A stretch of 64,000 nt of DNA, taken from positions 6,386,001-6,450,000 of the forward strand of contig OZ244987.1 of the NCBI GenBank assembly GCA_965223105.1. Direction: 5' to 3'. Positions 52,801 through 61,643 of this stretch are shown in pieces. Numbering within the stretch: the stretch's first letter is position 1; each line of letters begins with the position of its first letter. Both the position numbers and the translations under genes were made by a program. This stretch comes from JABDMH01 sp965223105 (GTDB lineage: Bacteria > Bacteroidota > Bacteroidia > Chitinophagales > Saprospiraceae). The notes below the pieces were generated by a model. The model worked only from the letters and a program-made list of their open reading frames with translations, was not told the DNA's origin and did no database searches.

Positions 52801-53462
52801 ACATCGGTCTGTTCACCCCAAATCTCCGGGAATGCGGTTGGCAAATCACAATACCAATCGTAGAAGCTTAAATTGAGGCCACCAAACAACTGCAAGAAAC
52901 GACCACCCGCTGCATAACTCATCATTGACATTGCTGGTATCGGAGAAAAACCGACCACGCGATCAGGTCCATATTTCTTTGCGGTGTAGATGTTGGAAGC
53001 TGCCATAATCTCCAATACTTCATCCCAACTAATTCGGCGGAAACCGCCTTTTCCTCTGGCATTCTGGTATTTCTCGCGAGCCTTGGTATTCTTCTGGAGA
53101 TTCTCCCACGCCTCGACAGGATTCGGTGTCTTTGCTTTCTCTGCGCGATAGGCATTGATCAAAGCACTCCGAATCAGCGGATATTTTATCCTCAAAGGAC
53201 TGTACAAATACCATGAAAATGAGATCCCCCGTTGACAACCCCGAGGCTCATAAGGTGGCAGTTGACTCTCAAGCAAAGGATAGTCCAGTTGCTGGGTTTC
53301 CCAAACTACAATCCCGTCTTTGACATGTATCTGCCAGGAACATCCCCCTGTGCAATTTACACCGTGGGTACTTCTGACGATACGATCATGCTGAAAACGG
53401 TTGCGGTAGAATTCTTCCCATTGCCTTGTCTGAGGAGAAATTATATCTTCAATCCAGCTCAT
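49848..53462 (-). CDS. narG: Respiratory nitrate reductase alpha subunit
   Basis: A 1204-residue molybdenum bis-MGD subunit that reduces nitrate to nitrite. The FS0 cluster is bound by H33, C37, C41 and C76 (HGVNCTGGCSW and RGCQRG). The molybdenum ligand region is YDWYCDLPTAFPEIWGEQTDV, with Asp206 as the Nar-type Asp ligand. VGAGINHWYHGN, MTLMLTGCVGKNGGG and the C-terminal FLSGGYGQFTYHFNYWGP are standard for NarG. There is no twin-arginine signal, so it faces the cytoplasm, unlike the archaeal and periplasmic forms. The length matches NarG (about 1240) rather than NapA. Confidence 0.97.
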   Translation of the reverse strand: MSWIEDIISPQTRQWEEFYRNRFQHDRIVRSTHGVNCTGGCSWQIHVKDGIVVWETQQLDYPLLESQLPPYEPRGCQRGISFSWYLYSPLRIKYPLIRSALINAYRAEKAKTPNPVEAWENLQKNTKAREKYQNARGKGGFRRISWDEVLEIMAASNIYTAKKYGPDRVVGFSPIPAMSMMSYAAGGRFLQLFGGLNLSFYDWYCDLPTAFPEIWGEQTDVCESADWYNAKMIADMGANLNMTRTPDCHFFAESRHNGTKTVVFSPDFSQVSKYADQWVPLHAGSDGAFWMAVTHLILKRWHHEKQTPYFLDYSKQYTDSPFLVKLTEEDGVFKPGKLLHANELEAYRDIENGDWKFVNIDQKTGDFVVPKGSSGFRWDKEGGKWNMKLENGVDDQPYDPYLTLLNHRDEVLQVEFTEFGLDNKRERGVPVKYVETTNGKVAVTTVYDLIMGQYGVDRGLPGDYPTDETDKDAAYTPAWQEIFTGVDANTVVQFAEEWANTANLTGGKCMVIVGAGINHWYHGNLMYRSAIMTLMLTGCVGKNGGGMNHYVGQEKLAPMDSWGTIAFGKDWQSAIRLQQAPLWHYINTCQYRYDGQFSKYNTVPDNKWTRQHTADTIFQAVRMGWMPFYPQFKQNSLELSQEAIRNGATSDEEIKQYVLEKLTSKELEYAVADPEAPENHPKVWYIWRGNAIMGSMKGHEYALKHYLGTHSNAIAEDAEDQTKEVKWHEHAPLGKMDLVVDLNFRMDSSALYSDIVLPAASWYEKADLNSTDMHSFIHPLGQAIAPVWESKTDWDIFKQIAKATSELAKENLVEPQKDVVIAPIAHDSAGEIAQATVKDWYKGECEAIPGKTMHKIAVVDRDYTKIYDKFCSLGDKIRENGLGAHGNHYRCEDAFDEMLTSHHFPTEVVDGKLRPSIKEDEWAANAVLHLSTLTNGTLTVRAYENSEKKTGLVLSDLAKGSEDVRIRYADLLAQPRRYNTSPLWSGLMNDGRAYSAYTYNVERLVPWRTLTGRQHFYLDHELYIAYGEHLPTYKPSPKPEAYGDLRDTLKNGDAKILNCLTPHGKWHIHSTYMENLRMLTLSRGCEPCWLNETDAEALGIKDNDWVEVYNDHGVYCTRAVVSSRIPPGVCIVYHVPERTTGIPKSQVRGNKRAGGHNSFTRIHLKPNFLSGGYGQFTYHFNYWGPIAPNRDTHVIVKKMEKLVW

Positions 53463-53497
53463 TATTTTCTATTTAAATTTTATCAGTTTTGATCAGA

Positions 53498-54334
53498 TCA
53501 ATTTGCCGATCGTATCTGTCGGCGAAAGATTCCGTGGTTTACACTCCTGGTTTTCCGGTTGTACCAAAGTCCAGCAAACAAGAACAGCAGTAGCACTGCA
53601 CCGAAAACACCATAGAGGAAAAAGCCAGAGGATGGTGTAGGGGCAACCGCTGCTGCTCCTGCTTCCTTCAGGTATACAAGTAAATCATGCACCTCCTCTT
53701 CCGTCAGGGGACGATCTTTCAGCGCCTGTGCCATAAGGGGAAAGGGTGGGTTTTCCAGGATAGCTCTTACTCCCGCTTCGCCAAGCGTAGCAAAAGAAGT
53801 ACGCACATCCTTACTCGAAAGACTATTTTCAGAGAAGAAGAAATCAGAGATATCATTGTGACATGAAATGCATGAGGTTCCACCATTGACGAATCGTTTT
53901 CGGCCATCAAATAGGCGCCTGCCAGATTCTATATCCTCGGCGGTGGCATCCTCGATCATCGAAACATAGGTTTGAGAAGCACTCGGGCCGGATCCCGATT
54001 GCTCCTCGATATAGTTCAATAATGAAAGGATTTGGTCATCCGGGATCATGGGATCAGGCATCAGTACCTTATTGTACTCCTCATAGATGGCAACAGCGTC
54101 GGGATCTCCACTATTGATCATCTTCTGTGAGGATCGGATGAATTCCAGTAACCATTCTTCCGATCGCCTGCTTGTTACATCAGCCAGATCAGGTCCGATG
54201 AGTTTCCCTCCTCCTATCGTGTGGCAGATTGCACACTTGATCTTAAACAGATCGTCTATTTTTGTGATTTCTTGAGCACCGGAAGTACTGATGATGAGCC
54301 AGCCTAAAATGAGTGAGAGAAATGCTTTTTTCAT
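53498..54334 (-). CDS. Di-haem cytochrome c with C-terminal membrane anchor
   Basis: A 278-residue protein with a signal peptide (FLSLILGWLIISTSGA) and two class I cytochrome c domains. The haem sites are C34-AIC-H38 and C155-ISC-H159, with likely Met axial ligands at LMPDPM and PPFPLM. A single membrane segment lies at residues 237-258, so the haems are in the periplasm. It is the first gene of the nitrate operon, 35 bases before narG. This recalls NarC-type diheme cytochromes encoded next to narG in Thermus. A role in the nitrate chain is inferred from position. Confidence 0.87.
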   Translation of the reverse strand: MKKAFLSLILGWLIISTSGAQEITKIDDLFKIKCAICHTIGGGKLIGPDLADVTSRRSEEWLLEFIRSSQKMINSGDPDAVAIYEEYNKVLMPDPMIPDDQILSLLNYIEEQSGSGPSASQTYVSMIEDATAEDIESGRRLFDGRKRFVNGGTSCISCHNDISDFFFSENSLSSKDVRTSFATLGEAGVRAILENPPFPLMAQALKDRPLTEEEVHDLLVYLKEAGAAAVAPTPSSGFFLYGVFGAVLLLFLFAGLWYNRKTRSVNHGIFRRQIRSAN

Positions 54335-54500
54335 ATGATATGGTTGATGTACGATCTTCCTCTGACAAGATCTTTAGTCCAAAAAAGTGCTTCCCGGATC
54401 GAATATACACCACAATTTAAGAATAAAAGAGCTTTTTATCTTTTATTTGTACCTTTTCATTACTTATTTAGACTTATTCTTTCTTGAAAACTGATTTTTT

Positions 54501-54926
54501 ATGTTTAGCGCCTCATGTAAAAATGCAATCCGGGCCGTCCTGTACCTAGCCATCCATTCAGATCAGGACCAAAAATTGGGTGTAGATGAAATTGCCCAGG
54601 CTTTGGATGTTTCAAGACACTTTCTAGCGAAAATCCTCCAACTGTTGTCAAAGGGCAATTTGATCTCTTCGAGCAAAGGGCCCAATGGTGGATTCTACTT
54701 AACCGAAGCCAATAAAAAGTTAAACCTGCTGCGAGTTATCCGACATATCGATGGTCCAGAAGCCAACAGCCAATGTGTTTTAGGTTTGGAAAACTGTTCC
54801 AATGACCATCCTTGTCCTTTTCACGAGCACGTCAAGAAATTCAGAAATGGTTTAGATCAGTTTCTACAAAACCAATCCATTGAGGAAGCAGCCAGAAAAG
54901 TCAGTCTAGAGGATCTGCGATTCTAA
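54501..54926 (+). CDS. Rrf2 family regulator, NsrR/IscR-like
   Basis: A 141-residue winged-helix protein of the Rrf2 family: LYLAIHSDQDQKLGVDEIAQALDVSRHFLAKILQLLSKGNLISSSKGPNGGF, the typical recognition helix and wing. Three cysteines, C92, C99 and C105 (QCVLGLENCSNDHPCPFH), sit where NsrR and IscR bind an iron-sulfur cluster. It is divergent from the cytochrome c-narG operon, with 166 bases between them. By sequence it would be an NO or redox sensor, and the obvious target is the nitrate operon. The spacing C-x6-C-x5-C differs from both E. coli IscR and NsrR, so the ligand type stays open. Confidence 0.85.
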   Translation: MFSASCKNAIRAVLYLAIHSDQDQKLGVDEIAQALDVSRHFLAKILQLLSKGNLISSSKGPNGGFYLTEANKKLNLLRVIRHIDGPEANSQCVLGLENCSNDHPCPFHEHVKKFRNGLDQFLQNQSIEEAARKVSLEDLRF

Positions 54927-55181
54927 TCAGGAAAACCTGACTCCTCCTACTTGGTGATGGCATAGTAATTCAAGACGTATTTGATTCCCTAATTGCCATG
55001 GCCTTTAATGCAAGAGCAATTCTGTGGGCTATGACCATAAAGTTGTTTTTTTACTTGTACCCCATGGTTTTAAATTCAAACCTCGATGCTCGCAATGGTA
55101 CGACAGCACCTGCAAGCAAAAGAATGCCGATATTTGTTTTGATCATCGATTTGATACCAGACCTGGATAAAACTGGCAGGT

Positions 55182-57113
55182 ATGAAGCCAAACAATCCTT
55201 TCACGCCCAAAGCCCTGCTGCAGTTAGTGAGAATGCCCAGACTGACCAATGGCATCCTGCTGATTCTGGGAGTCTTTACGGCGGTGATCCCATTAAGGGG
55301 GCAGGATCGTACTTTGTCCCAGACCGAAGCCGCCCTAAAAGATCTCTATGGAATGGAGAAATTGGAGGCACTCAACACCTTGGCGAGCTCCTATCGAATT
55401 CGAGAGCCAAGAAAGGCCCTGCGGTATGGCAAGCAGGCAGTATCTCTGGCTGAGGATCTCTTTGTTCAGTTGCCCTCAGATTCCAGTGAAAGCAAGCGGA
55501 ATCACCTGGTGCAGGCCTACGTGCAGCTGGGTCATATCCTGTATGATCGCGAGAATTATTTCGAAGCGCAAGAAAACTTGCAAATCGCCCAATTGCTGGC
55601 AGGGGAGATTAGGCTTACAGCCTATGACCAGCTCATAGAATCCCTCCTTTCCGACATAGAGACCCGAATCGAAAGAGGGGAGGTAAAACAAAATTTTTTC
55701 TCAAAAACTTTTAGCGATATCAATGTAGGTAAGATCATCAGCGATGCTTCCAAAGACCTAGCCACAGAAACCGAAATAAAACTTGGACAAGCCAGCGAGC
55801 GAAAAGGCTCTTTTGCCAATGCGATCGAACACTACGAAAAGGCCATTAACCTGCTTCGAGACCAGGGATCATCAGATAAGATCAATGATTTGCAAATCAA
55901 AATTGCAGTATTACTTGATCGTATCGACCGGCATGAGGAAGCCAAGACATTTCTTCAAGAGGCCATTATCACCATGGAAGATGATTTGGATATAGCCCAA
56001 GCAGATACGGAAATCGAACCTTTGACCGAAAAAAAGGAACAGCCCATAGCATCCCTACCAGCTCCCAGTAAGGAAGAGGATGTGCGTGTCGAACAAAAGA
56101 ATCTAAAGAATTTAGCCGATAACTACGCCAAGGAAAAAGATTTTGAGAAATCACTAGCTTACTATAAGCTGTATCAAGAATTAACTCAGAAAGTCAGATC
56201 TGATAGCATTCAGCATTCAGTCAGGAGCCAGGAAAGATCAAAGGAAATCCTCCTTTTAAAGCAGCAGCAGGAAATTGCCAACCTCAATATTGCGGCCGCC
56301 AGATTGGAAGCAGAAAAGCAGATTCGTCTCCGCAATACCTCTATGATCGTTGCATTATTTATTCTTCTGGCTTCAGGGATAATTTTCTATTTCTACACCA
56401 TCAAGAGACGAGAACACAACAAATTGACCATTGCCTATCGAGATTTGGATAAGACCAAGGGCAAACTTGTCAATGCCGAGCAAAAAATCTATAATCTTTT
56501 GCGTCAACAGGTTTCGGGTGATATCGCGCAGGAACTGATTACCAGCGGTGCCGACAATAGTGGTGAAAGACGATTTGTCTGTATTATGTTTCTGGACATC
56601 CGCGGTTTTACTCAGATGGCGGAGCGTTTGAGCCCGGAAGAATTGATCACTTATCAGAACAATGTTTTTGGTTTCATGATTGATTTGGTACAACAATACC
56701 ATGGCAACATTAATCAATTGCTGGGTGATGGCTTTATGGCTACTTTTGGTGCTCCGGTATCTCATGGCAACGATTGCCAGAATGCTTTCCTGGCAGCCCA
56801 AACTATTCTCAGAGAGGTCAGGGAACGGAGCCGTGCTCAAGTTATTCCCAGTACCAAAGTTGGCATAGGTTTACATGCAGGATATGTAGTGACTGGAAAT
56901 GTGGGGACAGAAGCCCGGAAGCAATATTCGGTCACCGGCAATCCTGTAATCATCGCCAGCAGGGTGGAACAGTTAAACAAGACCTACAAGAGTCAATTGA
57001 TCATCACCGAGCAGGTTTACCAACGTCTTGATGACCTGCCCTTAAACCAATCATTCTTAGAAGTAGAAGTAAAGGGAAGATCCGATCCCATTCGCATATT
57101 AAAAATCGCTTGA
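55182..57113 (+). CDS. TPR-containing membrane class III adenylate/guanylate cyclase
   Basis: A 643-residue signalling protein. A signal or first membrane segment (NGILLILGVFTAVIPL) is followed by tetratricopeptide-like repeats at about 45-335, then a coiled coil, one membrane span at 387-406, a second helical linker and a class III nucleotide cyclase domain (about 460-643). The metal aspartates are D472 (FLDIRGFT) and D516 (LLGDGFMATFGAP); GLHAGYVVTGNVG and the transition-state region YSVTGNPVIIASRVEQLN follow. It probably makes cAMP in response to a periplasmic signal read by the TPRs. ATG 55233 would give a shorter, tidier signal peptide. Confidence 0.9.
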   Translation: MKPNNPFTPKALLQLVRMPRLTNGILLILGVFTAVIPLRGQDRTLSQTEAALKDLYGMEKLEALNTLASSYRIREPRKALRYGKQAVSLAEDLFVQLPSDSSESKRNHLVQAYVQLGHILYDRENYFEAQENLQIAQLLAGEIRLTAYDQLIESLLSDIETRIERGEVKQNFFSKTFSDINVGKIISDASKDLATETEIKLGQASERKGSFANAIEHYEKAINLLRDQGSSDKINDLQIKIAVLLDRIDRHEEAKTFLQEAIITMEDDLDIAQADTEIEPLTEKKEQPIASLPAPSKEEDVRVEQKNLKNLADNYAKEKDFEKSLAYYKLYQELTQKVRSDSIQHSVRSQERSKEILLLKQQQEIANLNIAAARLEAEKQIRLRNTSMIVALFILLASGIIFYFYTIKRREHNKLTIAYRDLDKTKGKLVNAEQKIYNLLRQQVSGDIAQELITSGADNSGERRFVCIMFLDIRGFTQMAERLSPEELITYQNNVFGFMIDLVQQYHGNINQLLGDGFMATFGAPVSHGNDCQNAFLAAQTILREVRERSRAQVIPSTKVGIGLHAGYVVTGNVGTEARKQYSVTGNPVIIASRVEQLNKTYKSQLIITEQVYQRLDDLPLNQSFLEVEVKGRSDPIRILKIA

Positions 57114-57174
57114 CGGCTGACTTTTTACAATCGTCATTGCTATGGTCACCTCGAGAAACTCAAGTGATCACCTA

Positions 57175-57564
57175 TCATTGGGGTCCAATCCCGTATTTTG
57201 AGACCAGCTTGACGAAATCTGCAGAACTTAGCAAGCCCACGATTCTGGTCCCTTCCATAACCACGAGATGGTGGATACCTTTTTCCACCATTAATTTAGC
57301 CGCTCTGGTGGCAGTGGTCTGAGGTGGAACTACGCGAACCCTTTGTGTCATCACTTGCTTGACATTCACATTATCGTCATAAACACCGGCTATGTCACGA
57401 TAGGTCACAATTCCTTGGATCGAGATCTCATCACCCTCAAGCTTGACCACCGGCAAGGCACTGAAACCCTTTAATTTCATCAAATCTCGCACTTTGCCAA
57501 CATTGGCATCAACAGTGCAAGTGGTCACAGGGGCAGTCATAAAGTGTTCGACAATCATTGACAT
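57175..57564 (-). CDS. Two-CBS-domain protein
   Basis: A 129-residue protein made only of two CBS domains in tandem: HFMTAPVTTCTVDANVGKVRDLMKLKGFSALPVV and QVMTQRVRVVPPQTTATRAAKLMVEKGIHHLVVMEGTRIVGLLSSADFVKLV. Such pairs form a Bateman module that binds adenosine nucleotides. With no attached enzyme domain it is probably a free regulatory subunit or energy sensor. It converges with the cyclase gene, which makes a nucleotide product, but a functional link is only a guess. Confidence 0.9.
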   Translation of the reverse strand: MSMIVEHFMTAPVTTCTVDANVGKVRDLMKLKGFSALPVVKLEGDEISIQGIVTYRDIAGVYDDNVNVKQVMTQRVRVVPPQTTATRAAKLMVEKGIHHLVVMEGTRIVGLLSSADFVKLVSKYGIGPQ

Positions 57565-57926
57565 AGATACGATGGGTTATTCTTCACAAGTTGAAGCAAG
57601 ATGGCAGATATTTGACATAGCCTTTATGATTTCAGTCATCAAGGGCAATGATCTTAAATGACACCCGGTTGCTTCATAAATCCCCATTCGTACACGTGGG
57701 TTTGCCGAATAGGTCAGACGCATCATATTACAGGACCAAAAATTGAATGGCATCGATGGTTTTTGAAGGATAGAAATTATTTGGATTACGCTTGCGACCA
57801 CCACGATTATCTTTAGGGTATCGCTTTGCAAATATTTTGGATTTAGACGAGGCGAATTGAGTGAGCAACCGTAGCAGTTATTTGGCAAAACCACACGAAT
57901 TGGTGGATCTTGATGAATGGAAAAAA
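57565..57926. other. Intergenic region with no clear gene
   Basis: These 362 bases hold the divergent promoters of the CBS and kinase genes. A TATCGCTTTG stretch at 57828-57837 resembles, but does not match, the -7 consensus. An alternative GTG start of the kinase gene lies at 57861, which would shorten this region. Confidence 0.35.
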
Positions 57927-58550
57927 ATGATCATTTGCTTTGAAGGACCCAGTGCCATTGGCAAGACTACACTATCCTATGCATTTGCCAATGAGTACTA
58001 TATTGTTTCTGAAGTAAATCAACTCTACAATCGAAAGGAAGAAAATTCGCGGCATTGGTATGTGGAAATGCAAAGTGAAAGATTCAAAAAATGCCTTGCC
58101 TCTGATAAACCTACAATTTTGGATGGTGATATTTTCCAACCCATTTGGTACAACTGGATTTTTAACTATCCTGCAGAATTTCTGGCTAAAGCACAAACAC
58201 AGGAATATTACATGAGAAAAATCTTGCACGGCCAACTTCGCTTTCCTGATCTATATGTTGTTTTCAGCGCCAGCCAAGAGCAATTATCGAAACGAAGGGA
58301 GGCTGACCCGACAAGAACCAGAAGAAATTTCGTCAAACACCTGCGGATGATTAAACCCCAGCGAAAATATTTTCAATTCTTGAAAAATCATACGGAGATC
58401 TCCGTTGAATTTGTCGAGCTACACGATGTAGAACAAGCCATGAAGGAGGTCATAAGACTTGTTGCTCACCATAGACCAAAGCACAGAAATGATCTGAAAG
58501 AATTCAAAAAAATCTTATGGTGGTTGGACAATACCCATCCCGATTCCTAA
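57927..58550 (+). CDS. P-loop kinase-like ATP-binding protein
   Basis: A 207-residue protein starting MIICFEGPSAIGKTTL, with the Walker A loop at residues 7-14. ILDGDIFQPIWYNWIF is a likely Walker B/LID region, and a basic stretch (LSKRREADPTRTRRNF) suits nucleotide or phosphate binding. It resembles small AAA_18/AAA_33 kinases of nucleosides or cofactors; the substrate is not evident. A GTG at 57861 would add 22 residues of low similarity, and I prefer ATG 57927 because the family begins close to the P-loop. Confidence 0.75.
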   Translation: MIICFEGPSAIGKTTLSYAFANEYYIVSEVNQLYNRKEENSRHWYVEMQSERFKKCLASDKPTILDGDIFQPIWYNWIFNYPAEFLAKAQTQEYYMRKILHGQLRFPDLYVVFSASQEQLSKRREADPTRTRRNFVKHLRMIKPQRKYFQFLKNHTEISVEFVELHDVEQAMKEVIRLVAHHRPKHRNDLKEFKKILWWLDNTHPDS

Positions 58551-58591
58551 TCAATGAAAGAGAACCTCCCTTTTATTTTGTTGACACCAGA

Positions 58592-61378
58592 TTATTCGGT
58601 TGATTCTTCTAAGAATTGACGCAATACATATTGCAGTATGCCCCCATGCCGTACGTACTCTACTTCGATTTCTGAATCCAAGCGGAGTATGGCATGAAAA
58701 GTAATGATATCTCCGTCTTCTTTTTGTGCCGAGATACTCAATTTTTTCCCTGGTTGCAATCCCTCTTCTATCCCATTAATATTGAAGATCTCCTTACCTG
58801 AAAGGCCCAATGAGGTTGCATCCACTCCCGCTTCAAATTCCAATGGCAAAACACCCAGACCTACCAGATTGGACCGGTGTATACGTTCATAAGATTTGGC
58901 AATCACCGCTCTTATACCCAAAAGATTTGTGCCTTTAGCTGCCCAATCTCTTGACGATCCCGAACCATATTCTGACCCGGCAATGACCACAAGAGGTGTC
59001 TGATCTTCCTTATATTTCATAGCCGCATCAAACACAATCATTTCCTGGTTTTCAGGAAAATAGGTAGTGTATCCTCCTTGCTTTGTAGCAATTTGATTGT
59101 TGATACGCACGTTGGCAAATGTGCCCCGCATCATCACTTCATGATTTCCCCGGCGCGACCCATAGGAATTAAACATATTCCGATCAACACCCTGTTCCTT
59201 CAGGTACTTACCTGCAGGACTATCTTCAGAAAAAGAACCCGCTGGAGAAATGTGATCTGTGGTCACCGAGTCACCCAGTTTTAGCAAAACACGGGCACGA
59301 GAAATATTTTGCAATGGTTCTGGCCGCTCACTTATTTCCTTGAAGAATGGAATTTCCTTAATGTAACTCGAATCCTCTCGCCATTCATAATCTAAACCTT
59401 CGGGAGCTTTCAATTTCTTCCACTGTTCTTCGCCCTCGAAAATTACGGCGTATTCCTTTGCGTAGTCTTCTTTGGATGTAGCATGCTCAATAGCCCTTTG
59501 GATTTCATCCTGTGAAGGCCAGATATCCTTCAAATAAACTTCTTGTCCATTGGCATCTACCGTAAGGGGTTCTTTTAACAGATTGATGTCTACACGGCCA
59601 GCTATGGCATACGCTACCACAAGCATGGGTGAAGCCAAGAAGTTCATTTGAATTTTGGGATGTATTCTAGCCTCGAAATTCCGGTTACCACTCAGCACCG
59701 ACGAGACCACCAAATTGCTCTCATCAATGGCTTTTTCGATATGAGCGGGTAAAGGTCCAGAATTACCGATACAAGTGGTACAGCCATAGCCCACCACATG
59801 AAACTTTAAAGCCTCTAGGTCCTTGAGCAGACCCGCTCTTTCTAAGTAGTTGGTAACCACCTTCGAACCTGGGGCCAGAGAAGTTTTCACCCAGGGCTTC
59901 ACATCAATGCCTTTGGCAACAGCTTTTCGAGCTACCAGTCCTGCTCCAAGCATCACCGAAGGATTTGATGTGTTGGTACAAGAAGTGATGGCCGCCATGA
60001 CGACGGAGCCATCGCTCAAAACATATTCTTGGTTGTTTTGAATGATCCGAACAGATTTGAGCTTTTCGCCTTCGGTCAACACTGCAATATCATCACTCGC
60101 TTGCTCTTGAGAAACTCGAGTACTTCTTGCAGTACCCGAACCTCCTTCGGAGTACCATGCTTGTCGATCCTCCATGGGTACATACTCTCGATGAAATCCC
60201 GACCTGAGTAAGGTACCAAATCGGTCCTTAAGCTGCTTCACCAGAATTTTATCTTGGGGTCTCTTGGGACCAGAAACGGCAGGCTCCAAATCAGATAAAT
60301 TGACCGTGAGGACATCGGAATAGGTAATCTTTTCATCGCCTGTTCGCCATAGCAAATTTACTTTAGCGTATTGTTCCACCAACCTCAATTGCTCATCTGG
60401 CCGGTTGGTGGCTTCCATATAGCGAAGGGTCTGATTGTCAATGGGAAAGTAAGTCACCGTGCAACCAAACTCGGGCGACATATTAGCGATTGTGGCTCGA
60501 TCAGGTACCGACAAATGATCCAAGCCATCACCAAATACTTCTACGAAATCACCGACCACTCCGTAAGCCCTCAATTGGTTAGTGATTTCCAGGACCATAT
60601 CGGTGGCAGTAATTCCCTCTGAAAGTTTTCCAGTCAATTGAAGTCCAATGACTCTTGGGCTGGAAAAGTAAATTGGTTGACCCAAAAGGGCGGCCTCGGC
60701 TTCGATGCCACCAACACCCCATCCCACCACACCAATGCCATTGACCATCGGAGTATGGGAATCCGTACCAACTAATGTATCCGGGAAAGCCCATCCATCC
60801 CTGCGCACCACTCCCTTGGCCAGGTACTCCAAATTTACCTGATGACAAATGCCCATTCCCGGAGGTACAACGGTAAAATCCTCGAAAGCATTCTGGGCCC
60901 ATTTCAAGAGTTCATAGCGTTCACTGTTGCGCTTATACTCGTATTCTACATTCTTCAAATAAGCGTAATCGGTACCAAAGAAATCAACTTGCACCGAATG
61001 GTCAATGATCAAATCGACGGGAACCTTGGGATTGATCTTTGATCCATCTTTTCCCTTTCGGATCGCTTCCGAACGGATAGCGGCAATATCGACAACCGCT
61101 GGTACCCCGGTAAAATCCTGCATGAGCACTCGCGCAGGTTTATAGGGGACTGGGTTACCACTCCCCTGAGGATCCCAATGGATCAAATTTGTGATGTGAT
61201 CCGCTGCTACTGCAAAACCGTCAAAATTGCGCAGTGCATTCTCCAACAAGATCCGTATGGAAAAGGGCAGTTTCTTGATTTGAGGATGGATATTTGCAGC
61301 TTCTTCCAGACTAATGATCTTTACATTACCCGATTCGGTTTCTAAGGTGCGCTGGAAAGTGTTTTTTTGGATTCCCAT
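58592..61378 (-). CDS. acnA: Aconitate hydratase A
   Basis: A 928-residue enzyme of the tricarboxylic acid cycle converting citrate to isocitrate. The [4Fe-4S] cysteines lie in ITSCTNTSNPSVM and GYGCTTCIGNSGPLP. VGTDSHTPMVNGIGVVGWGVGGIEAEAA and the C-terminal swivel-domain motif GSEYGSGSSRDWAAKG are complete. Length and motifs fit the AcnA/IRP1 type rather than AcnB. It is a likely target of nitric oxide damage of the kind Ric can repair. It stands alone between the kinase and beta-helix genes. Confidence 0.97.
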   Translation of the reverse strand: MGIQKNTFQRTLETESGNVKIISLEEAANIHPQIKKLPFSIRILLENALRNFDGFAVAADHITNLIHWDPQGSGNPVPYKPARVLMQDFTGVPAVVDIAAIRSEAIRKGKDGSKINPKVPVDLIIDHSVQVDFFGTDYAYLKNVEYEYKRNSERYELLKWAQNAFEDFTVVPPGMGICHQVNLEYLAKGVVRRDGWAFPDTLVGTDSHTPMVNGIGVVGWGVGGIEAEAALLGQPIYFSSPRVIGLQLTGKLSEGITATDMVLEITNQLRAYGVVGDFVEVFGDGLDHLSVPDRATIANMSPEFGCTVTYFPIDNQTLRYMEATNRPDEQLRLVEQYAKVNLLWRTGDEKITYSDVLTVNLSDLEPAVSGPKRPQDKILVKQLKDRFGTLLRSGFHREYVPMEDRQAWYSEGGSGTARSTRVSQEQASDDIAVLTEGEKLKSVRIIQNNQEYVLSDGSVVMAAITSCTNTSNPSVMLGAGLVARKAVAKGIDVKPWVKTSLAPGSKVVTNYLERAGLLKDLEALKFHVVGYGCTTCIGNSGPLPAHIEKAIDESNLVVSSVLSGNRNFEARIHPKIQMNFLASPMLVVAYAIAGRVDINLLKEPLTVDANGQEVYLKDIWPSQDEIQRAIEHATSKEDYAKEYAVIFEGEEQWKKLKAPEGLDYEWREDSSYIKEIPFFKEISERPEPLQNISRARVLLKLGDSVTTDHISPAGSFSEDSPAGKYLKEQGVDRNMFNSYGSRRGNHEVMMRGTFANVRINNQIATKQGGYTTYFPENQEMIVFDAAMKYKEDQTPLVVIAGSEYGSGSSRDWAAKGTNLLGIRAVIAKSYERIHRSNLVGLGVLPLEFEAGVDATSLGLSGKEIFNINGIEEGLQPGKKLSISAQKEDGDIITFHAILRLDSEIEVEYVRHGGILQYVLRQFLEESTE

Positions 61379-61643
61379 TGATGGTCTACATTAGTTTTGA
61401 ACGAATGAAATGCCCGTTTACTATTCTAACTCCACAATCAGGGACACTGTTCAGTCTTTGATGGCTTAAATTAAATAGACTCGGGTCACAGATGGCAGAT
61501 CCCTACCCTGTTTGATCCAACTTCGTGTGTAAGCTGGATTGTGTTCACTGACAATATTTGTGTCCTAACCGGGCGGGTGGTTGGTTTCCTGAGGAAGTTT
61601 ACATTCGAATAAAAGAGGGGCTCTTGCCTCAATTGCCATAATC

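Noticed and set aside
54998..55453. A 151-codon plus-strand frame upstream of and overlapping the cyclase gene
   Set aside because: The second half overlaps the cyclase gene in another frame, and the first half has no recognised domain. I treat it as a shadow.
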